Positions 26,920 through 36,234 of a stretch of DNA of 64,000 nt are shown in pieces. Source of the DNA: Salinicola halimionae. Lineage in GTDB: Bacteria > Pseudomonadota > Gammaproteobacteria > Pseudomonadales > Halomonadaceae. The translations under genes were made by a program, and so were the position numbers. The stretch's first letter is position 1. Each line of letters begins with the position of its first letter. Below the pieces are notes generated by a model. That model searched no databases and had not been told where the DNA came from. It worked only from the letters and a program-made list of their open reading frames with translations. The stretch spans positions 370,864 to 434,863 of the forward strand of contig NZ_PZJQ01000004.1 in assembly GCF_003206065.1 (NCBI RefSeq), given 5' to 3'.

Positions 26920-28209
26920 TTACGCCGACTTGCCGGCGGGTTCCGCGCGTGGCGCTTCCACCGGTTCCTCCTCGACGCCGTCGAGACGGTCGGCGCGACG
27001 CAGCACCGGGAAACTCCACATCCACAGGCCGACGATCGCCAGCGTACCCACCGAGCCGATCACCGCCGCCGGTACGGTGCCGAACCACGAGGCGGTGACG
27101 CCGGACTCGAACTCGCCCAGTTCGTTGGAGGCACCGATGAACAGCATGTTGACTGCGTTGACCCGGCCGCGCATCTCGTCCGGCGTCGCCAACTGCAGCA
27201 GGGTCAGGCGGACGTAGACGCTGATCATGTCTGCGGCGCCCGCGATCAGGAGTGCGCCGAACGAGAGCCAGAACCAGTGGGAAAGCGCGAAGACCAGATT
27301 GGCGATGCCGAATACGGCTACGGCGGCAAACATGATCATACCCGCATGGCGCTTGATCGCGCGCACGCCGAGATAGAGCCCCATCACAAAGGCACCGACG
27401 GCGATGGCGCTGCGCAAGGCGCCTAGCCCTTCCGGGCCGACATGAAGAATTTCGTGAGCGTAGACCGGTAGTAGCGCGACGATACCGCCGAACAGCACGG
27501 CGAACAGGTCCAGCGAGATGACCCCGAGAATCACCGGTTTGTTGCGGATGTAGTGAATGCCGGCAGTGAAACGTTGCCAGGCGGTGTCGGTGGTTTTGAT
27601 GCGTTCGAACGCATAGCGCACCGGAACGCCGGCCAACGCCATTTGCGCCACGAGAAAGCAGCCCAGGTTGACGCTGTAGGTCAGCGTCGGGCCGAAGGCA
27701 TACAAGAGGCCGCCCAGCATCGGGCCACCGATGACGCCGATCTTCATGATCGACGAGTTGACCGCGATCGCCTTGCCCAGTTGGTCACGGGGTACGATCT
27801 GAGGCAGCAGGCTCTGCAGCGTCGGCCCGGTGAAAGCTCGGGCGGCGCCGAACAGCACCAGCACCGCGTAGAACGGCACCGGCGAATCGGGCTGCTTCAA
27901 CGACAGCAGAATCAGCAGTCCGCTGCAGAGTGCCTGGGCGGCCCAACTGAGTTGCAGGATCCGTTTGCGATCGAAGCGGTCGACCACGTCACCGGCCGGC
28001 AGCAACAGCACGACCATCGGCAGAAACTGCGCCAGGCCCACATAGCCCAGCGTCAGCGGATCGTGGGTGATGTCGTAGACCTGCCAGGCCACCACGATCG
28101 CCTGGATCTGCATGGCGAAGACCGCGCAGAGGCGCGAGGCAAGAAAGGGAATGAAACCGGGTTGACGATAAACGGGACTGTCGGGCGTTGCGGAAGCGTC
28201 TGCGGGCAT
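26920..28209 (-). CDS. MFS transporter, EntS-like (MFS_3)
   Basis: This 429-residue protein has 12 membrane segments and begins with the FIPFLASRLCAVFAMQIQAIVVAWQ helix typical of the EntS/MFS_3 group. It has the GDVVDRFDRKR loop motif and PDEMRGRVNAVN between helices 10 and 11. Family members export siderophores, macrolides or other small molecules; no siderophore gene is nearby, so substrate is unknown. The C-terminus is a short acidic, proline-rich tail. It converges with abgR, 25 bases apart. Confidence 0.88.
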   Translation of the reverse strand: MPADASATPDSPVYRQPGFIPFLASRLCAVFAMQIQAIVVAWQVYDITHDPLTLGYVGLAQFLPMVVLLLPAGDVVDRFDRKRILQLSWAAQALCSGLLILLSLKQPDSPVPFYAVLVLFGAARAFTGPTLQSLLPQIVPRDQLGKAIAVNSSIMKIGVIGGPMLGGLLYAFGPTLTYSVNLGCFLVAQMALAGVPVRYAFERIKTTDTAWQRFTAGIHYIRNKPVILGVISLDLFAVLFGGIVALLPVYAHEILHVGPEGLGALRSAIAVGAFVMGLYLGVRAIKRHAGMIMFAAVAVFGIANLVFALSHWFWLSFGALLIAGAADMISVYVRLTLLQLATPDEMRGRVNAVNMLFIGASNELGEFESGVTASWFGTVPAAVIGSVGTLAIVGLWMWSFPVLRRADRLDGVEEEPVEAPRAEPAGKSA

Positions 28210-28699
28210 GGTGACCTGGTCGTGAGGCAGGGAAGCGGCGGGTTAGCGTGCTAATCGCTCAGCATACGCCGTTATGCGGCAAAAAGCCGCTGGTCGCCAT
28301 GGCTCATCGCATGGCCGGTCATCTATCCCATCACATAACCCGTCAGTCGGGCCTCGATAGATGCCATTTCGATAGCGTTTATACAGGGCAATCGGGCTCT
28401 TGGGATAACGCTGGATAATGGTGAGCGGGTCGATGCGCCAAAGCGGCGCAATGGGCCCTTTTCTAGCCGTTTTTTGACTTCTTTTGGCGCAAGGCCGGGC
28501 GTATAGTGCGCTCGCTCCCGTGCCTTGAGTTGTCTCTGCTGCCAGAGTCGATTCTGCTGGTCCTGCGTGTGAGCCGCTACTCTGTCTTTCTGGTCGTTCG
28601 AGTCGGTCGTGCGGTTGCTCGAACGGAATTTTCGGCTGCGGTGTCTCAGTACCGATCGCCGAGCTCAATCCGAAGTGCATGTTCGAGGTTCATGGCCTT
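28210..28699. other. 490-base intergenic region between divergent MFS genes
   Basis: No gene is supported here. Two small hairpins are visible: GCGGC-AAAAA-GCCGC at 28276-28290 and GCCATG/CATGGC near 28296-28315. TTGACT (28474) and TATAGT (28502-28507) look like promoter elements for the rightward gene, but their 22-base spacing is too wide for a sigma-70 pair. Confidence 0.4.
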
Positions 28700-30082
28700 A
28701 TGTCTCGGCAGTTGCTTTCCATGGCGCTGGCACCGCTGTTGGGTCTTTTCATCCTGGGTATCGGCAATGGCTTTCTGGCCTCGCTGATCACCCTGCGGCT
28801 GGATGCCGCCGGCGAGTCCGTCACTACCATCGGCTGGGTATCGGCTGCCTACTACATCGGGTTGGCGATCGGGGCGCTGTTCAACGATCGACTGCTGCTG
28901 CGGATCGGCCACATTCGCGCCTACGCCTGCTTCGCCTCGTTAGTCGCGGTGACCGTGCTGCTGCAGGGCATGTGGCTCAACGCCGAGCTATGGTTCACGC
29001 TGCGCCTGATCGGTGGCTGGGCGACGCTGGGCGTCTATCTGGTCATCGAGAGCTGGCTGCTGACCGCTGCCGATACGCGGGTTCGGGGACGACTGTTGGC
29101 GCTCTACATGATTGCGCTCTATGGCGCCGGAGTCATCGGCCAGTTGCTGCTGGGCGTGGCGGATCACGCCGGTGCCGGCCAGCCGTTCATGATCATCGCC
29201 ATGTTGGCATCGTTGTCGGTGCTCCCGTTGGGCATGATTCCGAGAGTCTCGCCGCTGATCGAGCATGCCGAGCCTTTGTCGCCCTGGCGGCTGATCACCG
29301 TGACGCCGACCGGCGTGATGGGTTGTTTCGGCTCGGGGCTGGCGGTATCGGCCATCTACAGTTTATTGCCGCTTTATCTGCAACGCAGCGGCTTCGAGGT
29401 GCAGCAGATCGGCGAGATGATGGCGATCGTGATTCTTGGGGGGATGCTGCTGCAGTACCCGATCGGTCGCTGGTCTGACCGGCACGATCGCCAGATCGTG
29501 CTGATTCTGATCGGTGTGGTGCTGGCCGTGCTATGTGGCGGTGTCATGCTGCTGCCGGATCTTCCCGGCGTGATGGCGGCCATGCTGTTCCTGATTGGCG
29601 GTGGCGTGTTCGCGCTCTACCCGGTGGCGGTGAGCCACGCGGCCGATCGCGCTCCGGCCGGCGCATTGGTGCGAATGAGCCAGGGTCTGCTGCTGATCAA
29701 CGCGCTGGGCGCGACCCTCAGCCCGCCACTGATCACCCCGCTGATGATTCATGTCGGCGACGTGGGGTTATTCGTGGCGCTGGCCGGGTTGGGTGCGGTG
29801 CTGGTGGCGTTCTTCGTCTGGCGTCGGAGCCGGCGTCCGGCGCCGATGCCGGTGGCACCGTTCACCTCCAATCCGCAGCAGTCGGTGGTGGGAGCCGAGC
29901 TAAGCGTGACCGATGCGCTGGTGCAGGGCGCGATCGATCACGAACATCAGGAAGATCTCTCGCAGGTGGTACCTGACGTGGAAACGGCGTTCCCTGCTGA
30001 TATGGAAACCGAATCCGCACCTTCAGCCGTGGCCCCAGGGCGAGAGGGCGTCGCCAGTCGGCAGACTTCGACGACCGACTAA
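28700..30082 (+). CDS. MFS transporter, YcaD-like
   Basis: This 460-residue major facilitator protein has 12 membrane segments. The pattern ASLITLRLDAAG, VSAAYYIGLAIGAL and ESWLL after helix 4 fits the YcaD group of uncharacterised transporters. About 80 residues after the last helix form an acidic, Gln/Glu-rich tail with no family match. ATG at 28700 has GAGG 11 bases upstream; the ATG at 28679 lacks a site. Convergent with the 2OG oxygenase gene. Confidence 0.85.
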   Translation: MSRQLLSMALAPLLGLFILGIGNGFLASLITLRLDAAGESVTTIGWVSAAYYIGLAIGALFNDRLLLRIGHIRAYACFASLVAVTVLLQGMWLNAELWFTLRLIGGWATLGVYLVIESWLLTAADTRVRGRLLALYMIALYGAGVIGQLLLGVADHAGAGQPFMIIAMLASLSVLPLGMIPRVSPLIEHAEPLSPWRLITVTPTGVMGCFGSGLAVSAIYSLLPLYLQRSGFEVQQIGEMMAIVILGGMLLQYPIGRWSDRHDRQIVLILIGVVLAVLCGGVMLLPDLPGVMAAMLFLIGGGVFALYPVAVSHAADRAPAGALVRMSQGLLLINALGATLSPPLITPLMIHVGDVGLFVALAGLGAVLVAFFVWRRSRRPAPMPVAPFTSNPQQSVVGAELSVTDALVQGAIDHEHQEDLSQVVPDVETAFPADMETESAPSAVAPGREGVASRQTSTTD

Positions 30083-30099
30083 CTGGATGCGCTCAAGGC

Positions 30100-30774
30100 C
30101 TAGCGTGCCGGGTCGATCACGCCACCCAGCGAGGCATTGCGCCGGAACCAGCCGGCTATGCTGACGCGAGGCTGACGGGTCGGCAGTACTTCATGCGGAA
30201 CGCGATCGGAGAGAAAGCACGCGAAAGTGCCGGCTTCGGGGTGCACGCGAGCCACTTCGTGCTCGGGGTCGTGTTCGTCGTAGAGTGCCATTTCGCCACC
30301 GCCGTCGGCCGGCCAGTCCGGGTTGAGATAGAGCACGGTCGAGATGATGCGGTTGGCGCGACCGCGGAAGCTGTCGTAGTGCTTGCGATAGAAAGCTCCC
30401 GGCGGATAGTGGGCGAAGTGGGCCTCGAATTCGAACAGCCCCGCGTAGAGCGCGACGTTGATCTGCTGCTGGAGTTCGCTCATCAACGCCAGATAGCGTC
30501 GCTGCGCCAGGCTCTCCCGGTCCAGCCAGTGGATCGCATCGCCCCGGATATCGCGCCGTAAGGTGCGTTCTTCGCCGCGGCCGATTCCAGCCTCCTGCAA
30601 TATCTCTCGCTGCTGCAATAGCTGCAGTTCATCCAGCAGTTCCCGACATAGATCCGCGCCGAGAAAACGCTCGCCCACGTACCAGCCACGGGCCACCAGA
30701 CCATCGACCAGCGCGGGTAGTTGCGTTCTGTCCCAGAAGGCGTGATGGGCGTCATTAGGTGCGATGGGGGTCAT
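30100..30774 (-). CDS. 2-Oxoglutarate/Fe(II)-dependent oxygenase
   Basis: This 224-residue protein has the double-stranded beta-helix of 2OG-Fe(II) oxygenases: the HxD iron motif in KHYDSF, the distal histidine in DRVPHEVLP, and the 2-oxoglutarate-binding arginine in PRVSIAGWF. It is similar in size to PKHD-type and prolyl hydroxylases; the substrate is unknown. It starts 7 bases after the upstream Nudix gene stop, so the two form an operon. GAGCC lies near the ATG. Confidence 0.88.
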   Translation of the reverse strand: MTPIAPNDAHHAFWDRTQLPALVDGLVARGWYVGERFLGADLCRELLDELQLLQQREILQEAGIGRGEERTLRRDIRGDAIHWLDRESLAQRRYLALMSELQQQINVALYAGLFEFEAHFAHYPPGAFYRKHYDSFRGRANRIISTVLYLNPDWPADGGGEMALYDEHDPEHEVARVHPEAGTFACFLSDRVPHEVLPTRQPRVSIAGWFRRNASLGGVIDPAR

Positions 30775-30781
30775 GGACGGC

Positions 30782-31450
30782 TCAATTCGATGCCTTGCCA
30801 GAAGCGTCTGGCTCAGGATAGGAACGTGGGGTGGGCTGGCGTCGGCGCTGCGGGTGGTAGCGCAACTCCCCTTGCGTGGGCTTGCGGTCCAGAGCGATGT
30901 CGCTATCGAAACCGACGGCCAGCAGTTCGACCAGCATCATCGCGGACAACCCCCAGATCACGCGATCCTCGTAAGGATAGCTGGGAACGTACCAGGACCG
31001 GTCGTCGACCGGGATGACGTCGGTATGGCTGCGGCGGTCATCGATGAAATAACGCAGGGGAACCTCGAAAATCGCGGCGATTTCACCCGGCTCGGCCTGA
31101 AGTGGAAGATCCGGGGCGATCAGCCCTACGAACGGCGTCACGCGCAGGCCGTGCAGCGACATCACGTCACTCAGACGCCCGATGATATCGACCTGTTCGC
31201 CCTCGAGCGCGATTTCCTCATGCGATTCCCGCAGTGCGGTGGCGAGCAGATCCCGATCTTCCGGCTCGCGTTTGCCACCCGGGAAGGCGACCTGGCCCGC
31301 GTGCTGGGCCAGATGAGCCGTGCGCTGGGTGAACAGTAGTGTGGGTTCGGGACGGGCGACAATAGGCAGCAGCACAGCCGCCTGAGGGTAAGCCTCGGCC
31401 AGCCGGTACGGGCGATGTGCTTGCAGGCGTTCGCGGAGTTTCTCTAACAT
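30782..31450 (-). CDS. Nudix CoA pyrophosphatase (NudL-like)
   Basis: This 222-residue Nudix hydrolase has a complete Nudix box, GKREPEDRDLLATALRESHEEI, split here as GKREPEDRD then LLATALRESHEEI, preceded by the LFTQRTAHLAQHAGQVAFPGG block characteristic of CoA diphosphatases (NudL/YeaB). It would hydrolyse coenzyme A and acyl-CoA to phosphopantetheine and 3',5'-ADP. It is the first gene of a two-gene operon with the 2OG oxygenase and is divergent from a second Nudix gene. Confidence 0.9.
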   Translation of the reverse strand: MLEKLRERLQAHRPYRLAEAYPQAAVLLPIVARPEPTLLFTQRTAHLAQHAGQVAFPGGKREPEDRDLLATALRESHEEIALEGEQVDIIGRLSDVMSLHGLRVTPFVGLIAPDLPLQAEPGEIAAIFEVPLRYFIDDRRSHTDVIPVDDRSWYVPSYPYEDRVIWGLSAMMLVELLAVGFDSDIALDRKPTQGELRYHPQRRRQPTPRSYPEPDASGKASN

Positions 31451-31515
31451 GCGCTTTCGACTCTAAACTGGCGGTGTTCCGACCGACGATGACTGGCGGT
31501 TTCTGCGAAGTTCCG

Positions 31516-31581
31516 TCACATCCAGGCGCTCTGGATTCCAGGCGCCGAGAAACCGAAACCCTGTGACATCGAGGTGCTCTG
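31516..31581. repeat. Pair of 18-bp direct repeats in the divergent Nudix gap
   Basis: TCACATCCAGGCGCTCTG at 31516-31533 recurs as TGACATCGAGGTGCTCTG at 31564-31581, 15 of 18 identical and 48 bases apart. The second copy ends 12 bases before the Nudix ATG. The pair may be a duplicated regulatory site or a chance local duplication. Confidence 0.5.
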
Positions 31582-31593
31582 AAACGAGACCCT

Positions 31594-32151
31594 ATGAACT
31601 ACTGTAGCCACTGCGGCCATACCGTGCGCTTTGCGATCCCCGACGGCGACGACCGTCCCCGGTTCCTGTGCGATGCCTGTGACACCATCCATTATCAGAA
31701 TCCGCGCATTGTCGCCGGGACGCTGCCGATAGCCGGGGAGCGCATACTCCTGTGCCGCCGTGCCATCTCACCGCGAAAGGGGTTCTGGACGCTACCGGCG
31801 GGTTTCATGGAAAACGCGGAAACCGTGGAGCAGGCGGCGCTGCGTGAAACTCGCGAGGAGGCCCGTGCCGTCGTCGAAGATCCGACACTGTATACCTTGA
31901 TCAGTTTGCCGCACATCAATCAGGTCTACATGATTTTCCTCGGCAATCTCGAAGGCGATTTCGCTGCTGGCCCGGAGAGTCTGGAAGTCGAGCTATTCGA
32001 AGAGTCGCAGGTTCCCTGGGACGAGCTCGCCTTTCCGACCATCGAACGGACCCTCAAGCACTTCTTCGACGATCGGCGCCGGGGTACTTTCGAACTGCAT
32101 CTCAGCCAGATTGGCCAGGCAGAGCGGGAGCGTTACTTCGGTTCCGCTTGA
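31594..32151 (+). CDS. Nudix hydrolase with N-terminal zinc ribbon
   Basis: This 185-residue protein starts with a zinc ribbon (CSHCGHTV at residues 4-11 and CDACDTIHYQNPR), as in NADH pyrophosphatase NudC and its short relatives. The Nudix box reads GFMENAETVEQAALRETREEA, shown here in two parts as GFMENAETVE and QAALRETREEA, with the conserved REx2EE. It lacks the N-terminal domain of NudC, so activity on NADH, ADP-ribose or another nucleotide is open. No strong ribosome site is seen before the ATG. Confidence 0.88.
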   Translation: MNYCSHCGHTVRFAIPDGDDRPRFLCDACDTIHYQNPRIVAGTLPIAGERILLCRRAISPRKGFWTLPAGFMENAETVEQAALRETREEARAVVEDPTLYTLISLPHINQVYMIFLGNLEGDFAAGPESLEVELFEESQVPWDELAFPTIERTLKHFFDDRRRGTFELHLSQIGQAERERYFGSA

Positions 32152-32180
32152 AAGATCACTTTGCAGACGCTTACTGATCG

Positions 32181-32531
32181 TCAACCGGTGGCCTCCCGTT
32201 TCAGACCTGGGGGCAGCGAATCCAGGTCGCTCAACGGCCAGGCGTCGTAGGCCGGTTCCTCGTAAGGATGCGCGTCGACCAGCGCCGCGATCGCTGCGCG
32301 AATCGTGTGATCCTCGCACACCAGTTCGACCCGATACTCCTCGACGTATTCCAGCGTGCCGATCGCTCCAATATGAGGCTGCGCGCCCGGGAGCGCTCGA
32401 TACTGGCCTTGCCCGAGAGTCTGGAAGCAGCAGGCCTCGTAATCGCCAAGGCGGCCGGCGCCACTGGCGAAGACCGCGGCCTTGACGCTTTCCAGATGGG
32501 ATTGGGGAATGAAGAATGCCAGCTTGTACAT
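32181..32531 (-). CDS. NIF3/YqfO-like small protein
   Basis: This 116-residue protein matches the YqfO insertion domain of NIF3 proteins, a CutA/PII-like ferredoxin fold. It begins YKLAFFIPQSHLESVKAAVF, contains a YEACCFQTLGQGQY segment and ends near DAHPYEEPAYD. Stand-alone versions are widespread in gammaproteobacteria; the function is not known. AGGT lies about 13 bases before ATG. It is convergent with the zinc-ribbon Nudix gene. Confidence 0.85.
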   Translation of the reverse strand: MYKLAFFIPQSHLESVKAAVFASGAGRLGDYEACCFQTLGQGQYRALPGAQPHIGAIGTLEYVEEYRVELVCEDHTIRAAIAALVDAHPYEEPAYDAWPLSDLDSLPPGLKREATG

Positions 32532-32734
32532 GACCCGTTTTTACCTGGTGGAAGTTTGCGGTCAGTAAGAAGTGCCCGGTCCGGATTCGGTCGTGGCGGT
32601 GGGCCGCATGCGGCGATGATGGCATAATGCGTCGTACGCCGACAGCGGTCTGCTTGGCTCTCCTCGGAGTCACCATGTCCGGGACGAAGCGCTCGAAGCG
32701 GGCCGTTCGAGTGGAATGGCGTCACATGAATTTA

Positions 32735-32762
32735 GCGAAATGAACCGTACGAAATGAATCGT
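32735..32762 (+). repeat. Two tandem 14-bp repeats upstream of ftsB
   Basis: GCGAAATGAACCGT and ACGAAATGAATCGT are adjacent copies, 12 of 14 identical, ending 20 bases before the ftsB ATG. They contain short ATG frames out of phase with ftsB. They may be a protein-binding site or a slipped duplication. Confidence 0.5.
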
Positions 32763-32782
32763 GCCGATCGGAAGCCTTGGTA

Positions 32783-33106
32783 ATGTGGAAATGGGTGGTT
32801 TTGGTGTTGGTTGTCATGCTGGGGCTGATGCAATATCGGCTGTGGTTCGGCGAGGGTGGCGTTCGGGAATTCAATGACATCCAGGCGCGCGCCGACACCC
32901 TGGAAGGCACCACCGATACGCTCAAGGCGCGCAATGATCGTCTCGCCGCCGAGGTCGTCGATCTCAAGAACGGTCTCGATGCGATCGAGGAACGGGCGCG
33001 AAGTGACATCGGTATGGTTCGCCAGGACGAACAATTCTTCTGGGTGCCCGGCGTCGATGACCCCAAGAATGGCCCTGCCGCCAGTACGGGAGTGGTGCAG
33101 CCATGA
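32783..33106 (+). CDS. ftsB: Cell division protein FtsB
   Basis: This 107-residue protein has one N-terminal membrane helix (residues 2-16), a coiled coil of about 45 residues with heptads (ARADTLEGTTDTLKARNDRL is part), and the C-terminal EERARSDIGMVRQDEQFFWV motif typical of FtsB. It forms the FtsQLB divisome complex in the inner membrane. GGAAG lies about 8 bases before the ATG at 32783. Its stop overlaps the ispD start by 4 bases, the usual ftsB-ispD arrangement. Confidence 0.95.
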   Translation: MWKWVVLVLVVMLGLMQYRLWFGEGGVREFNDIQARADTLEGTTDTLKARNDRLAAEVVDLKNGLDAIEERARSDIGMVRQDEQFFWVPGVDDPKNGPAASTGVVQP

Positions 33107-33840
33107 CCCTCTGGTTGATCGTACCCGCCGCAGGCCGTGGCCAGCGTATGCAAGCCGACCGGCCCAAACAGTATCTCTCGCTGCAGGGCAAAAGCGTTCT
33201 GTCACGCACGCTCGAGCGTCTGCATCAGGCTTTTCCCGACGCCGTCCTGCGGCTTTGCCTGGCTTCCGACGACGACTATTTCGATCCCGACGATGTCCCC
33301 TTTGAAGAGTGGCAACGTGTCGGCGGCGGTGATGAGCGGGCCGACACGGTGGGGCGTGCATTGGCAACGTTGGCCGAAAAGGCAGCTGACGATGATTGGG
33401 TGCTGGTGCATGATGCGGCTCGGCCCTGCGTGAGGATCGAGGATCTGCACGCCCTGCGTGCTTCGCTCGAGGACGAGGCGATCGGCGCGCTGTTGGCGAC
33501 ACCTGCGGCCGATACCATGAAGCGTGCCGACGCGCGTGGCCGTATCAGTCATACCGAGCCGCGGGATGGCCTATGGCACGCCTTGACGCCTCAGGTATTC
33601 CGCTTCGATCTACTCCGGCAGGCGCTCGATGCGGCACTAGCCACCGGCATGACGGTGACCGATGAAGCCTCGGCGATCGAAGCCATGGGGCTTTCTCCCC
33701 GGCTTGTGGCGGGCAGCCGCGACAATCTCAAGATTACCCATCCCGAAGACCTGGCCATGGCAGCACGGATTCTCGCGGTCCAGGCAGAGTCGGCGACGGG
33801 ATCAGCGTCAGCCGTCGCCGATCAAGGAGTCGAAGCATGA
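33103..33840 (+). CDS. ispD: 2-C-methyl-D-erythritol 4-phosphate cytidylyltransferase IspD
   Basis: IspD makes CDP-methylerythritol in the non-mevalonate isoprenoid pathway. The 245-residue protein has the nucleotide-binding [18 protein letters not shown] start, [11 protein letters not shown], and [11 protein letters not shown] near the end. It overlaps ftsB and ispF by ATGA on both sides, indicating coupled translation. Confidence 0.97.
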   Translation: MTLWLIVPAAGRGQRMQADRPKQYLSLQGKSVLSRTLERLHQAFPDAVLRLCLASDDDYFDPDDVPFEEWQRVGGGDERADTVGRALATLAEKAADDDWVLVHDAARPCVRIEDLHALRASLEDEAIGALLATPAADTMKRADARGRISHTEPRDGLWHALTPQVFRFDLLRQALDAALATGMTVTDEASAIEAMGLSPRLVAGSRDNLKITHPEDLAMAARILAVQAESATGSASAVADQGVEA

Positions 33841-34322
33841 GTTTCAGAATCGGTCACGGTTTCGATGTGCACCGCTTTGGCGAAGGCGACCACCTGATGA
33901 TCGGTGGTGTCCGGCTGCCGTTCGATCAGGGCTTCGTCGCGCATTCCGATGGCGACGTGCTTTTGCACGCGATCAGTGATGCGCTGCTGGGCGCCTGCGC
34001 GCTGGGCGACATCGGTCGTCATTTTCCGGATACCGACCCGGCCTGGAAGGGCGCGGACAGCCGTGCGCTACTGCGCCACGTGGTCGACCTGGTGCGCAAC
34101 GCCGGGTATCGAATCGGGAATCTCGATGCCACGCTGATGGCGCAGGCGCCGCGCATGGCCGAGTCGATTCCGCACATGTGCGAGAGGATCGCCGCCGATA
34201 TCGGTGTCGACCTGGGGGCGGTCAACGTCAAGGCGACCACCACCGAACGTCTCGGCTTTACCGGACGCGGCGAGGGCATTGCCGCCGAGGCGGTCGTGCT
34301 ACTGGTTGCGTCAATTGAATGA
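33837..34322 (+). CDS. ispF: 2-C-methyl-D-erythritol 2,4-cyclodiphosphate synthase IspF
   Basis: IspF cyclises CDP-methylerythritol 2-phosphate. The 161-residue trimeric enzyme has the zinc site GHGFDVHRF (residues 6-14), [19 protein letters not shown], and the [19 protein letters not shown] end, all diagnostic. It overlaps ispD and truD by four bases each. Confidence 0.98.
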   Translation: MSFRIGHGFDVHRFGEGDHLMIGGVRLPFDQGFVAHSDGDVLLHAISDALLGACALGDIGRHFPDTDPAWKGADSRALLRHVVDLVRNAGYRIGNLDATLMAQAPRMAESIPHMCERIAADIGVDLGAVNVKATTTERLGFTGRGEGIAAEAVVLLVASIE

Positions 34323-35401
34323 ATGACCGCGAGCGCCGAATGAGTGAGACGACGCAGCTTTCGACGGAATATTGGCCGCCGAATTGGCACTATGCCGCGG
34401 GCCAGCCGGTCGCTACCGGTGAGTACCGCCAACGCGCGGAAGATTTCCAGGTCGAGGAACAGTTCGATTTCGCGCCGGAAGGGCAGGGCGAACACTGGTG
34501 GCTATGGCTGGAAAAACGCGGATTGACCACGCCGGATCTAGCGAGACTGCTCGCGCGGGCCGTCGACATTCCGCCACGGGACGTGGGTTATAGCGGTCTC
34601 AAGGACCGCAATGCGGTGACGCGGCAATGGTTCTCGCTGGCCCTGCCCGGTCGCGAGCCACCGGCCGATTGGGACGCCGGGCTGGCCGATCGTGGCGTGA
34701 CCTGCCTTGAAGCGGTTCGTCATCCGCGCAAATTGAAGCGTGGCGTTCACCGGGCCAATCGTTTTCGGTTGAGAATCAGTGGTGAAGCCGTCGCATCGCC
34801 AGCCACTCGGCAGCGCTGGGATCGCCTGGTAGCTGATGGCGTGCCCAATTATTTTGGCCCCCAGCGCTTCGGCCCCGAGGGCCGCAATCTGCAACGCGCG
34901 CGGCAACTGCTGGCTCGCGGCTGGCGCAAACGCCAGGATCCCCAGGGGCTGCTGCTGTCGACCGCGCGAAGCTATCTTTTCAATGCGGTGTTGTCGGCGC
35001 GCATCGCCGACGGCACCTGGTGCGTTCCGCAGCCCGGCGATGTCCTCAATCTAGAAGGCACGGCCAGCCGTTTCGCGAGCGCGGAAATCGATCAGGATCT
35101 ATTGGCCCGGGCGGCGGCTGGCGATCTACACCCCACCGGGCCGCTTTGGGGGTGTGGGCGTTTGGAGAGCGGCGCCCAGGTCGCCGAGCGTGAAACGGCG
35201 ATCGCGACTGGCTTTGGCGAGCTGAGCGGGGGGCTGGTGCAGGCCGGCGTGGATCACGCCAGACGACCGCTCCGGCTGCGTCTCAAGGACGCTGACTGGG
35301 AGCTGCAGGATGATTCGGTGTGGCTCTCCTTTACCCTGCCACGCGGCGCTTTTGCCACCTCGGTACTGCGAGAGTTGTTTCGGCATTCGACGTTGATGTG
35401 A
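34319..35401 (+). CDS. truD: tRNA pseudouridine(13) synthase TruD
   Basis: TruD converts U13 of some tRNAs to pseudouridine. The 360-residue protein has the catalytic motif [11 protein letters not shown] with D96, followed by the [12 protein letters not shown] and NYFGPQRFG blocks and FATSVLREL near the end. ATG at 34319 overlaps the ispF stop; the in-frame ATG at 34340 is equally possible, giving seven residues fewer. It is followed by a 61-base gap before surE. Confidence 0.96.
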   Translation: MNDRERRMSETTQLSTEYWPPNWHYAAGQPVATGEYRQRAEDFQVEEQFDFAPEGQGEHWWLWLEKRGLTTPDLARLLARAVDIPPRDVGYSGLKDRNAVTRQWFSLALPGREPPADWDAGLADRGVTCLEAVRHPRKLKRGVHRANRFRLRISGEAVASPATRQRWDRLVADGVPNYFGPQRFGPEGRNLQRARQLLARGWRKRQDPQGLLLSTARSYLFNAVLSARIADGTWCVPQPGDVLNLEGTASRFASAEIDQDLLARAAAGDLHPTGPLWGCGRLESGAQVAERETAIATGFGELSGGLVQAGVDHARRPLRLRLKDADWELQDDSVWLSFTLPRGAFATSVLRELFRHSTLM

Positions 35402-35462
35402 CGTCGGGTCTGTCGTTCGGGTCTAGGTAATCCGCGTTGACGATCAACCAGGAGGAAAGGAG

Positions 35463-36215
35463 ATGCGCAGACTGTTGTTGTCAAATGACGACGGTGTTCA
35501 TGCTCCGGGTTTGAGAGCATTGGCTCAAGCCCTCGAAAGCCATACCCGACTACGAGTGGTGGCTCCGGAGCGTGACATGAGCGGTGCCAGCAACTCGTTG
35601 ACGCTAACGCGGCCATTGGCGTTGACCTCGCTCGACAACGGCTTCTACAGCGTCGACGGTACGCCGGCGGACTGTGTCTATCTCGGCGTCAACGGTGTGT
35701 GGGAGGAAAGGCCCGACCTGGTGATTTCCGGGATCAATCACGGCGGCAACCTGGGTGACGACGTGCTCTATTCAGGCACAGTGGCGGCGGCCATGGAGGG
35801 GCGCAACCTCGGCATGGCGGCGATTGCCATTTCCCTCTGCGGCCAACGTCATTTCGACACCGCCGGACGTGTCGCCGCCAGCCTGATCGGGGCGGCGGAA
35901 AATCTTTCACTGCCGCCGCGCAGTCTGCTCAATGTCAACGTGCCGGATCTGCCATGGAGTGAAATTCGCGGTTTTCGGGTGACCCGACTGGGGTATCGCG
36001 GCCCGGCGTCACAGCCGATCCATGTCAGGGACCCCCGTGGTCGCGACCGCTACTGGATCGCGGCGGTATCGGAAAATGCCGACGATGGCCCGGATACCGA
36101 TTTTGCGGCGATAGAGGCCGGCTTCGTCTCGATCACGCCGCTGCATACCGATCTGACCCGTCACGAGACGCTGAACGATGTACAGGGCTGGCTGGATGGA
36201 TTGTCACACGTCTGA
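35463..36215 (+). CDS. surE: 5'/3'-nucleotidase SurE
   Basis: SurE is a nucleotidase and exopolyphosphatase linked to stationary-phase survival. The 250-residue protein has the metal-site [13 protein letters not shown] start, [35 protein letters not shown] and INVNVPDLP-like [23 protein letters not shown] immediately before the ATG is the strongest ribosome site in the block. The order surE-pcm-(membrane protein)-nlpD-rpoS is that of E. coli. Confidence 0.97.
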   Translation: MRRLLLSNDDGVHAPGLRALAQALESHTRLRVVAPERDMSGASNSLTLTRPLALTSLDNGFYSVDGTPADCVYLGVNGVWEERPDLVISGINHGGNLGDDVLYSGTVAAAMEGRNLGMAAIAISLCGQRHFDTAGRVAASLIGAAENLSLPPRSLLNVNVPDLPWSEIRGFRVTRLGYRGPASQPIHVRDPRGRDRYWIAAVSENADDGPDTDFAAIEAGFVSITPLHTDLTRHETLNDVQGWLDGLSHV

Positions 36216-36234
36216 GGAATTGAGCGGCGTCGGC

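Noticed and set aside
28474-28507. Promoter TTGACT/TATAGT before the YcaD-like gene
   Set aside because: Spacing of 22 bases is outside the sigma-70 range.
28243-28680. A 145-codon leftward frame in the MFS intergenic region
   Set aside because: No ribosome site, no family resemblance, and mixed composition; treated as non-coding.
28609-29478. A 289-codon frame overlapping the YcaD-like MFS gene in another phase
   Set aside because: Arg/Ala-rich composition typical of a frame-shifted high-GC gene, while the MFS frame gives 12 clean helices.
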